From Phoebastria nigripes (lineage: Eukaryota > Chordata > Aves > Procellariiformes > Diomedeidae), in the NCBI GenBank assembly GCA_035582835.1, contig JAYKAV010002798.1, positions 558,001 to 622,000 on the forward strand: a stretch of 64,000 nucleotides of DNA, read 5' to 3'. This document shows, piece after piece, positions 26,001 through 37,477 of this stretch (the first letter of the stretch is position 1; each line of letters begins with the position of its first letter). The translations under genes and the position numbers were made by a program. The notes under the pieces are model-generated. The model did no database searches. It saw only the letters and a program-made list of their open reading frames with translations, and was not told the DNA's origin.

Positions 26001-27797
26001 TTCTTCACTTGAGGAAACCAACTCCAGTCCTGGCAATAGCTGTCGAAACTTGCTAGTGTTATATGTGTGGGGGATATTGAAAAACGCTGAGAAAAATGCA
26101 CAATATGTGTCTCTTTATGGTCTCATCAAGTGACGCTGGAAGAAGATAGAGTGTTTCCTTGCTTACCAGAGCCAAGACTTTCCCAATACCATTTCAGTTT
26201 CTCTTCCTTTATTTTGCCCTTCGCTATATTTTGTCTTTAACAGCGTATCCTGCTAATCTTTTTTTTTTTTTTTTTCCCTTTAAAAACGCAGTACGTGTCT
26301 GTTTCTAGATTCGTAGGATTCAACCCAACACTTCTCCTAGATGATTTGCAATGTTTACAGACTTTTTATGCTTGGGAAACCTGAGTAGACTTGAGGTAAG
26401 CACGCCTCCACACACAAAACACAGCAAAAGCCGGATTATTTGAACAAGCTGATTGTTTATTATTTCAGGAAATAATGCATTTTCCACGCTGTCATATTCT
26501 AGGGTGCACACGCACGCACACACTCAAGTCATTCGTGGGTGTCAGACCGGAGTCGGGAAGGGAGAATCTGCTGCTTTGCGGCTTCGGGCTGTGAGAGTGA
26601 TACTAACCTAGGAATAAACTACAGCAATTAAATGCTCTACACTTTCACCTGCATAGCTGGGATATTAAGGAGTGTCGTTTGGCAACTTGGAGATGGGTAT
26701 TTGTTACCCCGAGCAGCCGGGACCTGAGGAGTTAGCCATAGAAGTGAATAAGTGTTATCAGATGAGCATATTTTCGGCACGATTCTCTCTCCCCGGTCTT
26801 GTACAAAGAGGAACGTTTGTCGGTGGCTCGGAGGCAAGAATAGTTCTGCCTTCTGTGTGCAGTAGCTGTGCTTCTGTGTTCGAGATAGATCTTAAACAGT
26901 ATTGCTTTTTTTAAAGGTTTGTTGGCATCTGGGGTTTACTGTTGCTGTTGTNTGGGGGGGGAGTTTGCACACTTCCGAGTGCCTGGCAAGCAAAACTCCC
27001 ATCCTTGAACTTAGACCTTGTCCCTGCCCAAAATGATCACTTGATACGGTTCTTACACCCTGATACAGAAAGCGTCTTTTCTATTCCTCCTTTGTACGGA
27101 GCCGCGTGCAATAGAAACCAACGTACGCGCGGAAGAATGCGAGGCTGCTATTAAAATTCGTACCACTACTAGTTGCTATAAAGCGGTAAAGGTGAATGGC
27201 AGCCCCGGANCCACCTGGGATGCTTGTGCCGTGTCATTTTAGGAGGGCAGGTTTGCGTCCAAACCTCGATTTGTTAATCTGGCAGGTAGCTCCACCGCCA
27301 GCCAGCCGCGTGACGCTGAATATCTACACGATATGAAACACTTGGGTGTGCTGTCACTTCTCTCGTTCCCGGGATACCTCCCTGGCTGCTGACGCCCGAG
27401 AGCACGGCGGGGAGAAGCGCCTGCCTTCCAGCCCGACCGGAGCTGCACGGCGGCTCCGATCGCACCGCTCTCGCAGGGCAACTACGGCACTGAGAATGCT
27501 GTGATTTGGGATGGTGACGTGCGCTGTGACGCTAACCCAGCTAACGGGCACCTAATGATGCCGCTTCGCCAAACAAAAGAGGCTAACCGGTTTGAAGTCC
27601 TAGTCATTGGCCACCTGGAAATAACCCTGTACTTCTATGTGTATATATTCCCGTGGAAAAAAAAATGGAATACAAGGAAGAATCGGCACAGAAAGTAGCG
27701 CAGGGGAGCTCAGGCTGCGACCGACACGTAGCTAAAGTCTGGGCGTGGGGCAAAGCGTGAGGCGCAGCATGGAAATCTGTTAAACCAGCCAAAAACG
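26001..27797. other. non-coding inter-island stretch
   Basis: Moderate GC sequence with a T-rich run near 26.26 kb and ambiguous bases at 26952 and 27210. A plus-strand donor-like GAG/GTAAGC occurs near 26395. The part from about 26.56 to 27.7 kb is complex and CpG-retaining, so it may hold untranslated exons or regulatory elements. No gene product is recognised. Confidence 0.45.
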
Positions 27798-27800
27798 GGG

Positions 27801-27849
27801 AAGAAAAAAAAAAAAAAAAAACAAAAAAAAAAAACAAACCAAAAAAACC
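27801..27849. repeat. A-rich tract (18 A, then 12 A)
   Basis: Two long A runs (27804-27821 and 27823-27834) separated by one C, then AAACAAACC-type sequence. Simple repeat. It sits at the left edge of CpG island C, like the A/T repeat beside island B. Confidence 0.9.
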
Positions 27850-27859
27850 CCGAGAGAAT

Positions 27860-29020
27860 AAACACGGTCGGTGAAGCCCGCAGAGGCGTGCCGGCACGGC
27901 AGCGCCTGCGAGCCGGCAGCACCTGCTCGCCCCGTTGGACCCCCCTGCGCAGCAGGCTCCGCGCAGGCCCGCGCAGCCCCGCCGGGCGCCGCTTGCAGCG
28001 GAGCCCGTGGGTGCACACGGGTTGTCTGTGCCCCCACGGCGCTGGCGAGCCGAGGGGGAGCCCTGCGGTCGCTCGGGGGAGGGGATGGGGGGCAAATCCC
28101 GCGCGTGTGAACACGGCTTTTCAGCGCCTTCCCCTGCTCTTCGGTCACATATTCCCAGTGATAGTGATTTCACTGAAAATAAAACAAATTTTAAAAACGC
28201 GCAAACTGTCGCTACTAGAAAGATAGAATACAAATCCCAGTGGGAAGCCCGCATGCTGCGGGATCCCCCTCTCCCCTCGGAGGTGCGGGAGGGCCCCGGC
28301 CGCGGAGGTCCCCGCCGCCTCCGCGCCCCGCGCAGGGCGGTGGGCGGGAGGAGAGCGGCCGCCTCCCGCTCCGTGCTGCGCTCCCGCCTCGGCCGCTCCT
28401 CCCCTCGGGTCGGGGAGATCTGCCTGGGGATCCAGCAGGACTTTCCTGTTTACCCGGCCCCGGTGCCCCCCGCTGGCGCTATCGCTGGTGCCGGCGCCCT
28501 TGGGAGGGGAAAGGAGGCGGGGGGAGACAGGAGGAGATGGTGGCGGCGGTGAATTAGGAGACGGGAAGGCTGCAAGAGCAGCTACCTTATAGTTAGGACC
28601 TGGGCTGTACTTGTCCTGCTCAGCCAGGCACCGGGGGAGAGCGCTGCTGCGCGGAGGCGGCAGCATCCTCCCCCTGCCTTGCGCCTCTCCAGGCTGAGAC
28701 CCGCGGAGGCCAATCCTCCCTGGTACCCCTGCAGAGCTGACCTGCAGCCAAGACACCAGGGCCCGTGCAAGGGCTCTGGTGAGACCCCCGGTCCCCCCCA
28801 CCCCAACCCGCGGCTAAGGCTCCCCTGGGCTCCATTCACAGCGCAAGCCGCTTATGCAAAGCGGCAGGGCCGGGGCAGGGTTGGTCCGGCCCCAGGTAGG
28901 GCGCGGAGCGGCTGCGGCGGGCGGGGAGGCTGCAAACGCCTCCCCCAGCGCTTCCCGCCGGGCCGGGCCGCCGCCGGCCGCGGGCGCTCCGTCCGGAGGG
29001 TGGGCTCCGCTTGTAACGGG
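27860..29020. promoter_or_regulatory. CpG island C (large, about 1.2 kb)
   Basis: CpG-dense and GC-rich over most of its length, with a short less GC-rich interruption at about 28.15-28.25 kb. The size and density are typical of promoters of developmental or housekeeping genes. A minus-strand donor-like site ends at 28586 (ACTATAAG/GTAGCT), and a plus-strand donor-like CCCAG/GTAGGG occurs near 28.9 kb. The long open frames here on both strands come from the lack of A/T-rich stop codons and match no protein family I know. Confidence 0.75.
28581..28590 (-). other. candidate splice donor, minus strand
   Basis: The minus strand reads ATAAG/GTAGC with the last exon base at 28586. It has the invariant GT and an AAG exon end, but GTAGCT is only a moderate donor. 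A first exon would begin somewhere in island C to the right. Prediction only. Confidence 0.25.
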
Positions 29021-29479
29021 GAGATCACGTAAATCTTCAAATCTCCTATGAAAATTAATAAAAACACACGAAATCCTAGACAGTCCATAGCAACTGATTT
29101 TTATCTACCGTTTTACGCGCTTCATTATCCACCTAAATATACGCCCCCCACCCATGATTTAATGTAGTTTACGGACACCACAGGCATTTTTGGCTTCCCT
29201 TAGCCTTTTCATTCTAGCGCTGGCAATGGGCTGACTTCAGACTTCTCTCAACGGTTGAATATATCTGGGGGTTGGGATGAGACCGAGGAGGGAGAAAAAG
29301 ACTGCATTCAATGTACTTGTCTCGGTGCCTCTTCAAACCTACTTGGGGAGCCCCAAGCGCTTCAAACCCCGTGGACCTCCAATTTCTGTGGACCTCCTTG
29401 GGCGCTCGCTCTCTGTCACCGTTATGCCCCGACGGAGAGTTTCTGTGGAAGCTGGAGACCCTGGCCGGGCTCGGGGGAA

Positions 29480-29720
29480 GGCGGGGGTTGGCTTTAATCA
29501 GCATTGTCAGGGAACCAGAATCAGGTGTGGATTTGTTTCAGGCCATGTTTACATCAATCAGTATTTTCGTTACAATCTTGTCAACAGTTTTAATTCAAAG
29601 CGTATGCTAAAGCCAAAGAAATTAAGCGGTACAAGGGAGAGCGTTATTTTTAGAAAAATATTATTAAACACGTCGGTATGGCTGAAATATTTTGATTGTA
29701 CTAGAGGCTAATATTTTTTC
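29480..29720. other. candidate conserved non-coding element
   Basis: Between islands C and D lies a non-repetitive AT-moderate block. It has homeodomain-like and Sox/Fox-like cores (for example TTTAATCAGCATTGTCAGGG and GTTTACATCAATCAG) and no persistent frame. A promoter-proximal enhancer is plausible but untested. Confidence 0.3.
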
Positions 29721-29879
29721 TTAGCTTTATCGGCAACTAGATGGCTCGATACGGTGTGTGAGGACGGTCCGTAATTTTAACGAGCTACGACCGTGGCCTG
29801 TCGGTGCAGAGGAGCACACGGTCTCCTCCGGAGCATTTCCCTGTAAGTCTAAGTTAGGCGCAGGTACAACCCTCCGTTT

Positions 29880-30440
29880 TCCCCAGCCTCGGCAGAGGCA
29901 GTGCGAGCACGGGAGGTCTGCGGGCAGGGGCAACAGCGCCAGCGCTCGCTGCATGCCCAGGGACGCGCAGCTCTTGCGCGCCTTGGGGCGGCCCGCGCCT
30001 CCCCGCGCAGCGGCCCGCTTGCAGCTCCCGGGGGGACCCGCTGCGCCCTGCGCTCAAGTCGTCGCCTCCGGTGCTGCGGGCAAAGAGCGGGGGGAGCCCG
30101 CGGCGACTCTGCAGGCTTTGCACGGCAGACGGTGGCGGGCCTGTACGCGGGTTTGCAGGCGGCAGCCGATGCCGGGCGCGGAGAGCCGCGGAAAGCCGCG
30201 GAGAGCATCTTCCGCGGAGCCGGGGCCGGCTCAGCCACCCTGCCGCCCCGCTCAGGAGCTGAAATCCACCGGATTAAAGGCTAAACCGACAGAGAAGCGC
30301 TCCTACCTGCGCTGTATTTTTGGCTTAGCTATTTGCGCGGGGCTGGGGCGGTCCGGCGGCGCGGCGCGGCGCGGGCGCCCTGCGTGCGTCTCGCCGGCTC
30401 TTGTCGCTCCCGCTCTCCGGCATCCCCAGCTCACTTTTCA
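29880..30440. promoter_or_regulatory. CpG island D
   Basis: About 560 bp of dense CpG, including a GGCGCGGCGCGGCGC tract near 30.36 kb. On the minus strand a good donor (GCGCAG/GTAGGA) ends at 30307, which suits a leftward first exon starting within the last roughly 130 bp of the island. Long frames on both strands are a composition effect. Confidence 0.7.
30301..30312 (-). other. candidate splice donor, minus strand
   Basis: The minus strand reads GCGCAG/GTAGGA, with the last exon base at 30307. A CAG exon end and GTAGG intron start make a fair donor. Combined with the CpG island immediately upstream on that strand, it suggests an alternative first exon. Confidence 0.3.
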
Positions 30441-30544
30441 CATCAAATAGGCCATTAACTTTTGATCCTTGCTGTTACATTCCAGGTTTCCCAGTGATGT
30501 TTCCTGCACACTCAGCCCCCCCGCCCCCACTTCTGTCCCACTTC

Positions 30545-30905
30545 GCGTTTAAACACGACCCGGTAGATCTGAATTTCTGTCGAAAATGTAATTTTGAACA
30601 TATGCACTCATTCGTCTCTTCGCGCTTGGCCTCACATCGAAATCCCTCTCGGAGGAGGGACCTAACGTTTTAGATGCCCCAGAAGAGTGTTGAATTTTTG
30701 GCTTGCTTACATCTTTCAGCAAGCGAGCCAGAATGAGACCTATTAAAATACTGACTAATGCCTGCGAAGACAATTTCCATAACTTCAAAGCCCTTACGCG
30801 ACTATTGGCAATGGCTGCGCTCAAGCGCTGCAAACAGCCAAAGGGATCAGAGAGACGTTAGCTACTCGTGTTTAGGACGTTATTAAGCAGGAGCAGTGAC
30901 TCAAT
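30545..30905. other. candidate conserved non-coding or promoter-flanking block
   Basis: A complex, CpG-retaining but not GC-rich block between islands D and E. It includes AATGAGACCTATTAAAATAC and a reverse CCAAT box (CTATTGGCAATGG). A 94-codon minus-strand frame crosses it, but I recognise no family. Promoter-flanking regulatory sequence is the best guess. Confidence 0.3.
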
Positions 30906-31119
30906 CTTCAGCCGAATAGGTTTTGGGGTTTTTTTTCTCCCATTTGATCTCCTCGTTTCCTCTCTTGGCCGTAGGAAACCACTGGAGTGACTGAATGTAG
31001 TGTTGAAGGACCACCCCCAAGATGCTACAGGAGGTCCCCTCTGCGACAGACAACGGGGTCGGCCCAGGGTGGGTGGAAGGGGATGATTTCATGCATATAC
31101 TTGGTTTTGCACCCCGGTC

Positions 31120-31440
31120 TCTGCCCACCAGCCCGCTTCCCCAAAACCTCTCTGCGGGGGGACCCCGCGGCGGAGCCCCGGGGTAGGTGCCTGCCACGGA
31201 GCACCACTCCGGCCCCGTGTCCCCTATGGGACCTCAAGCCTGGGAAGTCCCGTCAAAGCAGCCAGGGACGGCAGCGTTCAAAACACAGGAGAGCAGTTTG
31301 GGCTTAGCACCCCCAGCCCGCCTCCGCGCAGCCCCGGGTCCGCGGAAGCGGCTGCGCAGCTGCGGAGCGGGGCGGGCAGCGAGCGCGGCTCGGCTGGGGC
31401 TGCCGCGGTCGGCGGGCACCGCTTTTCCCTCTTCCCTGGT
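31120..31440. promoter_or_regulatory. CpG island E
   Basis: GC-rich and CpG-dense over about 320 bp. A plus-strand donor-like GGG/GTAGGT occurs near 31.17 kb, and another, GAGAAG/GTAATC, near 31.59 kb just outside. No coding exon is recognised. It may be a separate promoter or part of a broad promoter domain with islands C and D. Confidence 0.6.
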
Positions 31441-34400
31441 TTGTTCCTAGCACGTTTGCACGGTCACATTCGGTCGTGGGATAATATTTACTTAAAATTC
31501 GCCGTTTCGTTGAGTTTCTTGACAATAAATTCGCTTTCTGGAATATTTCCAGACGTGTGCTCAGAAGAGGCCTGAACAAACTCGGAGAAGGTAATCCTAA
31601 ATTCAAGCATTTTCCCCTAGATATCTAAGGATTTTTTTTTTTTCCCTATTAACCTGTCAGAAACGTGTTGCAATGCCTTCATATCCTTTTGTTCATTAGA
31701 GGAATACTATTCTTTTATTTTCTCATCATTACAACAAATATTTGCCGTGAGAGTTAATATTTACTTCGAAGGCATTTGAACATCCTGTTACGAACACAAT
31801 TTTCTCAAATATACCACGTAATTTTCTTTTATGATCATCACGAGGACATAGTAATGACAGATAAGCAAGACTTACACTGTCAACAAAATGATTAAATTAC
31901 AGACCAGCCTCTCGGACTGTTAGGAGTTAAATGGAGCCACAATGTTTTAAGGAAAACGAGGAATGCTAAATGCACAGAAGTTTTCCAAGATCCCAAATAA
32001 GGCACCCTTGATTAAACTCCTAAATCTGATAAACTGCAGTTCCAAACTTGCAATAGTGACTCTGTGTTTAACTACTTCCACGAGTGGTCTCATGCAAAAC
32101 TGATGCACAAGTCCATGTTTGCAGAATATGACCTTAAACAAGTGGGATTGTCACTCTGAATGGTTCAGCCTCCCATTAATACCTGTGTTATGTGCACAGG
32201 CTTCTGATTTCGGGCCTTTACTGTTGAAGAACCTCGTCTAGAATTGTAGAAAGACCAAAGCTAAGGATATTATTCCATTTTGCATGGAGTATTCGGTTTG
32301 AAGATCTTAATGAACAAAGGCACAATAAAAATTACCAGAGAGTTTAAAACATAAAATAGAAAGTGTTTACAGTGTTAGATCTTAGAAAGCATTAGAGATT
32401 AATTTACAGATACTGGAAAAAGTGCTCAAAACTCATAGGAAGTCAGAGGGACTTCTACCACTGACCTGAGGAGCTGTGGGAAGTTTCTATCTGCAGCGAC
32501 ACAATTACCAGATTATGAAGCTGGAAGATGATCTTTTTAGCTGCTCCATACAATGTTAAGTTGCTGCTTTTCCCACCTCCCTCCATCTTCATCAGTTTTA
32601 GACAACTCCCTATCAAAAAGATATTGACAAACTAACAGAGTATCAGGGGAAAAGATGGGCAGCATAGCAGAGGGAGAAATATTTAAGGTTTTATTTTCTA
32701 AATCAGCAAATCATGTGGAGAATAACAACAAGCACTGGAGGTACTGAAAACATAAGCACTACAGATGAAAATGGTTTCTTTTGGGGAGTCAAAGAAAACA
32801 TAACCAAGAGTTCGATTAAACAGATTCACTTTTGAGTGGACTATGTGTTATTTGTCTTCTCGTGGGATCTTCTAAAGGAGTAAGTGAAGCTCTGTTGTCA
32901 CATCTGGCTCGCAAACATGGCATTATAGGTGCCCAATCGTACTGGATCCCAGTAGCATCTGCCTCAGAAATGTTTCCATGTTCCACTAGAAACCATTACT
33001 GGAAATGCTCGCTTTGAATCTTGGATTTTTTCTAGTAATAAAAATTTTGCTTTTAATTACATCTAGGTGTAGCTGAGGACAGCATCTGACTCTGGAACTG
33101 AAAAGCTCTGTTTTATTTGTCCTTCTTTGCATGGGTAAGTCAGGTTTATACTCATGGCAGTACTTTTGTTCATAATGCCTGTGCCAGAGCAACATCTAGC
33201 TCATCTGTCACAGCTGCATACATTGTGTACGGTACTAGGGGCAACAGCACTAAAAATGTCTTTCTGTTACTGAAGGAAACCAAAAAGACTCTGAGGCAGA
33301 CAAGAGGATGTTTGCTGACTACAGAGGTCCCATCTCATACTCCCTTTCTAGTATGAAACGTCACTTAAGTCAAACAATGAATATTTTAGAAACTGAACGT
33401 ATGCTTGAGTTGCTTCTAGAAAGTTAAACAGTAGTGTAGACTGAGTGCTGGGTTTTTTTTTTTTACTCGTCAGGGCAAGGCAAGCAGCATGCTACAGTAG
33501 ACCTGAGANAGAAGGAAAAAAAATACAGATAGGGCACAACAATGTCTCTGGTAACGAACTCAAATCCTCGAGTCTGTAAAACCACATTGTATTCTTGAGT
33601 GATGAATTTTGTATTTGGATCACTAACTTAGTTGAAAGAAGTGTAAAGACAGCTCCCTACTGGCAAAATATCTGAGGAGGTTACAGAATGCTGTTTATTC
33701 CAGCTAGTGTCTGGAATAAATTATGTTCAAGAAGTTGGCTCCCGATACTCCTATTTCAGATGAGAATTTGTACAGTGTGTTAAGTCCTAACACTTCTGGC
33801 CAAACCATAGCCTTCATTAGGATTTGCCATTCATCATACCTGCCAGGAGCTCTCAGATCTGGAGAGGTGCTTGTTTTGAGGACTGTAAGAATAACAGAAA
33901 AGAAACCGATTACCTTGGAGCTACTGTCAGTTCTCAAAGGCACTGGTCTTCCAAATTTCAGGGCTCTGAGTTGTGAGTCCTAATACGTTTTCTTACTATT
34001 CCTACTGCAATTCATTAGCTATAAGGAAGGCACAAATTGGTTTTAGATAACACTATAGGTCGTATAAGCCACTTAACATTTCAGAGCTTTCTACTGCAGA
34101 TAAGGGGATAACGGCAGCAGATGATCTGACAGCTCTTGGGGTGGGAGGGAGCTTTCACAACTTGCTTTTACTCCAGTGGCAACAGCAGATGCTTGACAAC
34201 TCGTGAGACTGGGCTCTAGCAAGTAGGATGGCAATATGAGTGCTATTTTAAACATTTTGATCTATAAGCCATGTTTATCAATCACCTATTGTGAACGGTA
34301 ATGATGTTGATTTTTTACTCAGTGCCTAAATATTATATAGGCTTCACTTGATTCTTCTCACAACATCAACAGCATAAAAACCTGCAGAAGGGGAAAGCCA

Positions 34401-35852
34401 ACAGAAACGCTACAAAGTCAAATCTAAGAAAATCCAAATCACTCATCACCATAGTGTTCAGGGCTACAGGTAGGAGGTCCACTCTTTCATCTCGATAAGT
34501 AGGCTCAGGGCTCTCATGAGAGCACAGTCCTCCTTGGGGCTGTGTTGCCAGCATTCTCACACATCTATGCAACATTTACCCTCATGCTGGAGCTGACGTT
34601 CATATTTTATTCTGAGGTATCCCACAGAAAAATAAGAGCATCCCTGGGGTCCTAGATGTGCTCTGGCGGAGACCTTCTTAAATATTTTGGATACGTGTAT
34701 GGTTTTTGAATACTCTACTACTTGCTCAAAATTAGTAAATGCCTAGGAAATATGAATCTTTGAATTTTTACCAGGCAAGATTTCTTAGGTGAAAAAGGAC
34801 AGAATTTGGACATATGCTTAGCCCTACACCTGACTTTGAAGAAAGGCTTCATCAGAGAGTGGACAGTCAACCACCTGTTCAGTCAAAGATGGTGAATTTC
34901 TGAAGAAACTGCTCTGTACAATGTAGAATTTAGGCTGCACATGTCTATTCCATGAGTCCAGGAGAAAGTACGTTGCAGAGATCCTGTTTTCCTCTTTGCT
35001 TCCAGAGATTTTTCTGGATCCACATGTGCTCTTCTCCATTTCATATTCCACTAGAAGGGAGCAAGTGGACCTGTGACTTTACCTCTCTTGAGTCTTTCTT
35101 ACAATCTGTGGACCACAATTTTTACAACCCATAGATCACATTCTCCCCTCAGGTATGTTAGGGCAATTTAATCTGCTTCCCTGTGGTATAAAAATGCTCA
35201 GCTGAGGTAGTATCACCCATTATTTCCCATCATTGTGGGTCAAGGTGAGTTTGGCTACTGAATTTAATGGGAATTAGGGTAAGCTCTGTTTAATATCTTA
35301 AAATTGTGTTGAACGAGAAATAGTTTAATGAAAATTTAAAAAATATATACATATTAATATCCCATATTTGGTAAGTCAGAATACGGCCTAATGGATTAAT
35401 TTAACTTCAAAAGAATGTGGACTCCATCTCAGTTTGTCAGTATGTTTGTACATGGCCCCATGCTTGACATTTTAATTAACTCTCACCCTTTAATTTACAG
35501 GACTGTTACACTGGAGAAGAAACAAGTTGGGGAAAAACGCCTTAAAATTGTTTAAAAGTAAGAATGGATTCCAAGTGATTGGGGTCCTTCAGGACATTTA
35601 GATATTCTAGTGATTTAAATGGTATTGTTTGTGTCTCTCCAGTTAAGGAAGATCATAAATGCTTGTGGGAATATAATTTCAATTTCTCTAAAGGTAGAGA
35701 CATGTTCTGTACTTTCTGAAATTGGCATGCAGGCAGCCTGTGAAGAGCTGGAAAAGGAAAATAGCGGAAGAGTACGTACTGAAGACAAAGAAGTGTCTAA
35801 AATAAATAGAAGAGTTTGAAGCAATGTCAACTTTTTTGTTTTGCCTGTCTAG
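31441..35852. other. AT-rich non-coding stretch, no gene recognised
   Basis: No gene, repeat family or RNA is recognised. An ambiguous base is at 33509 and a T run at about 33.45 kb. The sequence resembles intron or intergenic DNA between the CpG-island cluster and the next island. A let-7-like 10-mer at 35203-35212 is not in a hairpin. Confidence 0.5.
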
Positions 35853-35929
35853 GGGAGCACACCGTCTGGTTTAAGAAAGAAGAAAGGGAGGAGGAGGCCT
35901 GGACTGCAATGTTCATCTTTATAGTACAG
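35853..35929 (+). other. candidate 77-bp spliced exon, plus strand
   Basis: A pyrimidine-rich tract (CTTTTTTGTTTTGCCTGTCTAG) provides a convincing acceptor at 35851-35852. After 77 bp the block ends in GTACAG/GTAAAA, a good donor at 35930. One frame is open throughout and reads GEHTVWFKKEEREEEAWTAM onward, which matches no protein I know. An unannotated lncRNA or alternative exon is plausible; a chance pair of sites is also possible. Confidence 0.35.
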
Positions 35930-36677
35930 GTAAAAAAAAACAATCAGCAGCCGTGCTGCTTCCATGTGGACCAGCCTGTCAAATTGAGAGGGGCATTAAT
36001 TTACGTTAGACTCAGATGCCAGTGCTTCGCGCTTCATGCAGGGTCTAAGTTTGTACCTCCAGGATGGACAAGCAACAAGAATGTTCTACCGCTGTTTTGC
36101 ACTGACTTCGTACCTGAAGTGTAAGACACAAGGAATCAGACCCATGCTTTCTTTCTTCATAGGTAATGAGGAGGGGATGATGTGCACAAGCTCTGATGTT
36201 AGGGATAATCCGAGGTCCATGGGGTCAGGTGCCACATGCGCAGCACAGCTTCTTCCAGAGCAGTGTTCCCGTGCTGTCCTTGATGCCTCGACTCTTTCTT
36301 TGCCTTTTCCATCAAGGGCAGCGATGGATTTCCCAGCGCGGTGACGAGTGGTGTCAGATAACCCCCTGCAGCCCGGGGGTGCTGCAGGTACCCTCCCGCC
36401 CGCCCGCCCTGTACCCCCCGCGCTGCCAAGAAGGCGGAGGAGCTGCCAGCTGGGTTTGGGGGTGTTTAAACCTGCAGCCATCCCTTACGACCCCGCAGCA
36501 CTGCAGGAAGCCGGGATCCCTCAGGGCCCACCCTTCCCCTCTCTAATAATACCTTCCTTCTTAAAAATAAAAAAAACAAGCGGACGAGGGGTGAGGGGGA
36601 GGCCAGCGGCGCTCTCGGTGTGCTCTGGCGAGCGCGGCCGGGCAGGCGCGGTGCTGCCGCCGGGCGAGGCGGCGGCG

Positions 36678-36695
36678 GGAGGAGGAGGAGGAGGA
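36678..36695 (+). repeat. (GGA)6 microsatellite
   Basis: Six uninterrupted GGA units lie in CpG island F and are followed by GGCGGGCGGGCGG. The region could form G-rich secondary structure. Confidence 0.9.
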
Positions 36696-36785
36696 GGCGG
36701 GCGGGCGGTCGAGCCGCTCCGGGGAAGTTTCCTCGCCGCCGCCTCCCCGAAACCCCTCCCCGCCCAGCGCGGTTCCGCGCTCCTC

Positions 36786-36800
36786 GCAACTTACCGCCGG
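36786..36800 (-). other. strong candidate splice donor, minus strand
   Basis: The minus strand reads CCGGCG/GTAAGTTGCG with the last exon base at 36795. GTAAGT is the ideal intron start. With the CpG island and gap directly upstream on that strand, it is the best first-exon donor in the window. Confidence 0.4.
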
Positions 36801-36865
36801 GCGCCGCTCCTGGGGAGCCGCCGGGCCCGCGCCGCCGCCCCGGAGGCCCCGCGGAGTAAGTGCGC

Positions 36866-36900
36866 GCCGAGCCGAGCCGTGCCGTGCCGCGCCATGCCGT
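36866..36900 (+). repeat. GCCGN pentamer repeat running into the gap
   Basis: Seven consecutive pentamers are seen: GCCGA twice, GCCGT twice, GCCGC, GCCAT, GCCGT. The assembly breaks exactly at its end, so the array probably continues into the N run. Confidence 0.85.
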
Positions 36901-37139
36901 NNNNNNNNNNNNNNNNNNNNNNNNNNNNNNNNNNNNNNNNNNNNNNNNNNNNNNNNNNNNNNNNNNNNNNNNNNNNNNNNNNNNNNNNNNNNNNNNNNNN
37001 NNNNNNNNNNNNNNNNNNNNNNNNNNNNNNNNNNNNNNNNNNNNNNNNNNNNNNNNNNNNNNNNNNNNNNNNNNNNNNNNNNNNNNNNNNNNNNNNNNNN
37101 NNNNNNNNNNNNNNNNNNNNNNNNNNNNNNNNNNNNNNN
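36901..37139. other. assembly gap (239 N)
   Basis: An uninterrupted run of N lies inside CpG island F. High GC and pentamer repeats at the left edge explain the failure to assemble. The true length is unknown, and a transcription start and first exon may be hidden here. Confidence 0.99.
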
Positions 37140-37452
37140 GGCGGCAGAGCTCGGCTCACCCGGCGCCGCCGGAGCCCCCGGTGCCGGCCGGGGGTCGCCG
37201 GGCGCTGCGGCGCGTCCGCGGGGGCCTCGGCGCGTCGGCTCCGCTGAACGCGTGATTTTTGTGGCAGAGCGTAAAAATCTGCGGGCGCTTCGCTGTGATG
37301 TGCGTCTCTGCCTTCACCCTTTTCCCTGGGGCCTGCCGGCTGTGAGCATGGCAAGTGTCAGGGGAAGTGTCCAGGCCCCCAGCAAGGAGCGGGCAGCTCC
37401 TCCTCCGACGGACGGGGAAAGGCGGCCGATGCCGGGGCACCGACGGCGATCC

Positions 37453-37477
37453 CACCGCACCGCACCGCACCGCACCC
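37453..37477 (+). repeat. (CACCG)n pentamer repeat
   Basis: Four perfect CACCG units are followed by CACCC. It lies in island F to the right of the gap and, like the GCCGN array, is a GC-rich pentamer. Confidence 0.85.

Noticed and set aside
26361..26394. Possible 34-bp micro-exon ending GAG/GTAAGC
   Set aside because: The acceptor (AATGTTTACAG) has a weak pyrimidine tract and nothing else supports such a small exon.
27604..28839. Several 100-220-codon frames on both strands in island C
   Set aside because: They overlap on opposite strands, lack family motifs and reflect high GC.
34511..34522. 12-bp palindrome CTCTCATGAGAG
   Set aside because: One such palindrome is expected by chance in a window this size.
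35203..35212. TGAGGTAGTA, the start of let-7
   Set aside because: The match ends after ten bases and no complementary arm was seen within the next 80 bases.
36851..36862. Plus-strand GCGGAGTAAGTGC as a splice donor
   Set aside because: The invariant GT after the exon end is missing (AG/TAAGT), so it cannot act as a standard donor.
36893..36900. ATG beside the gap as a possible translation start
   Set aside because: It is one variant unit (GCCAT GCCGT) of the pentamer repeat and leads straight into N.
36348..37354. Frames of up to 299 codons through CpG island F
   Set aside because: They run through 239 N, and the rest is Gly/Arg/Pro/Ala-rich as expected from GC-rich non-coding DNA with few stops.
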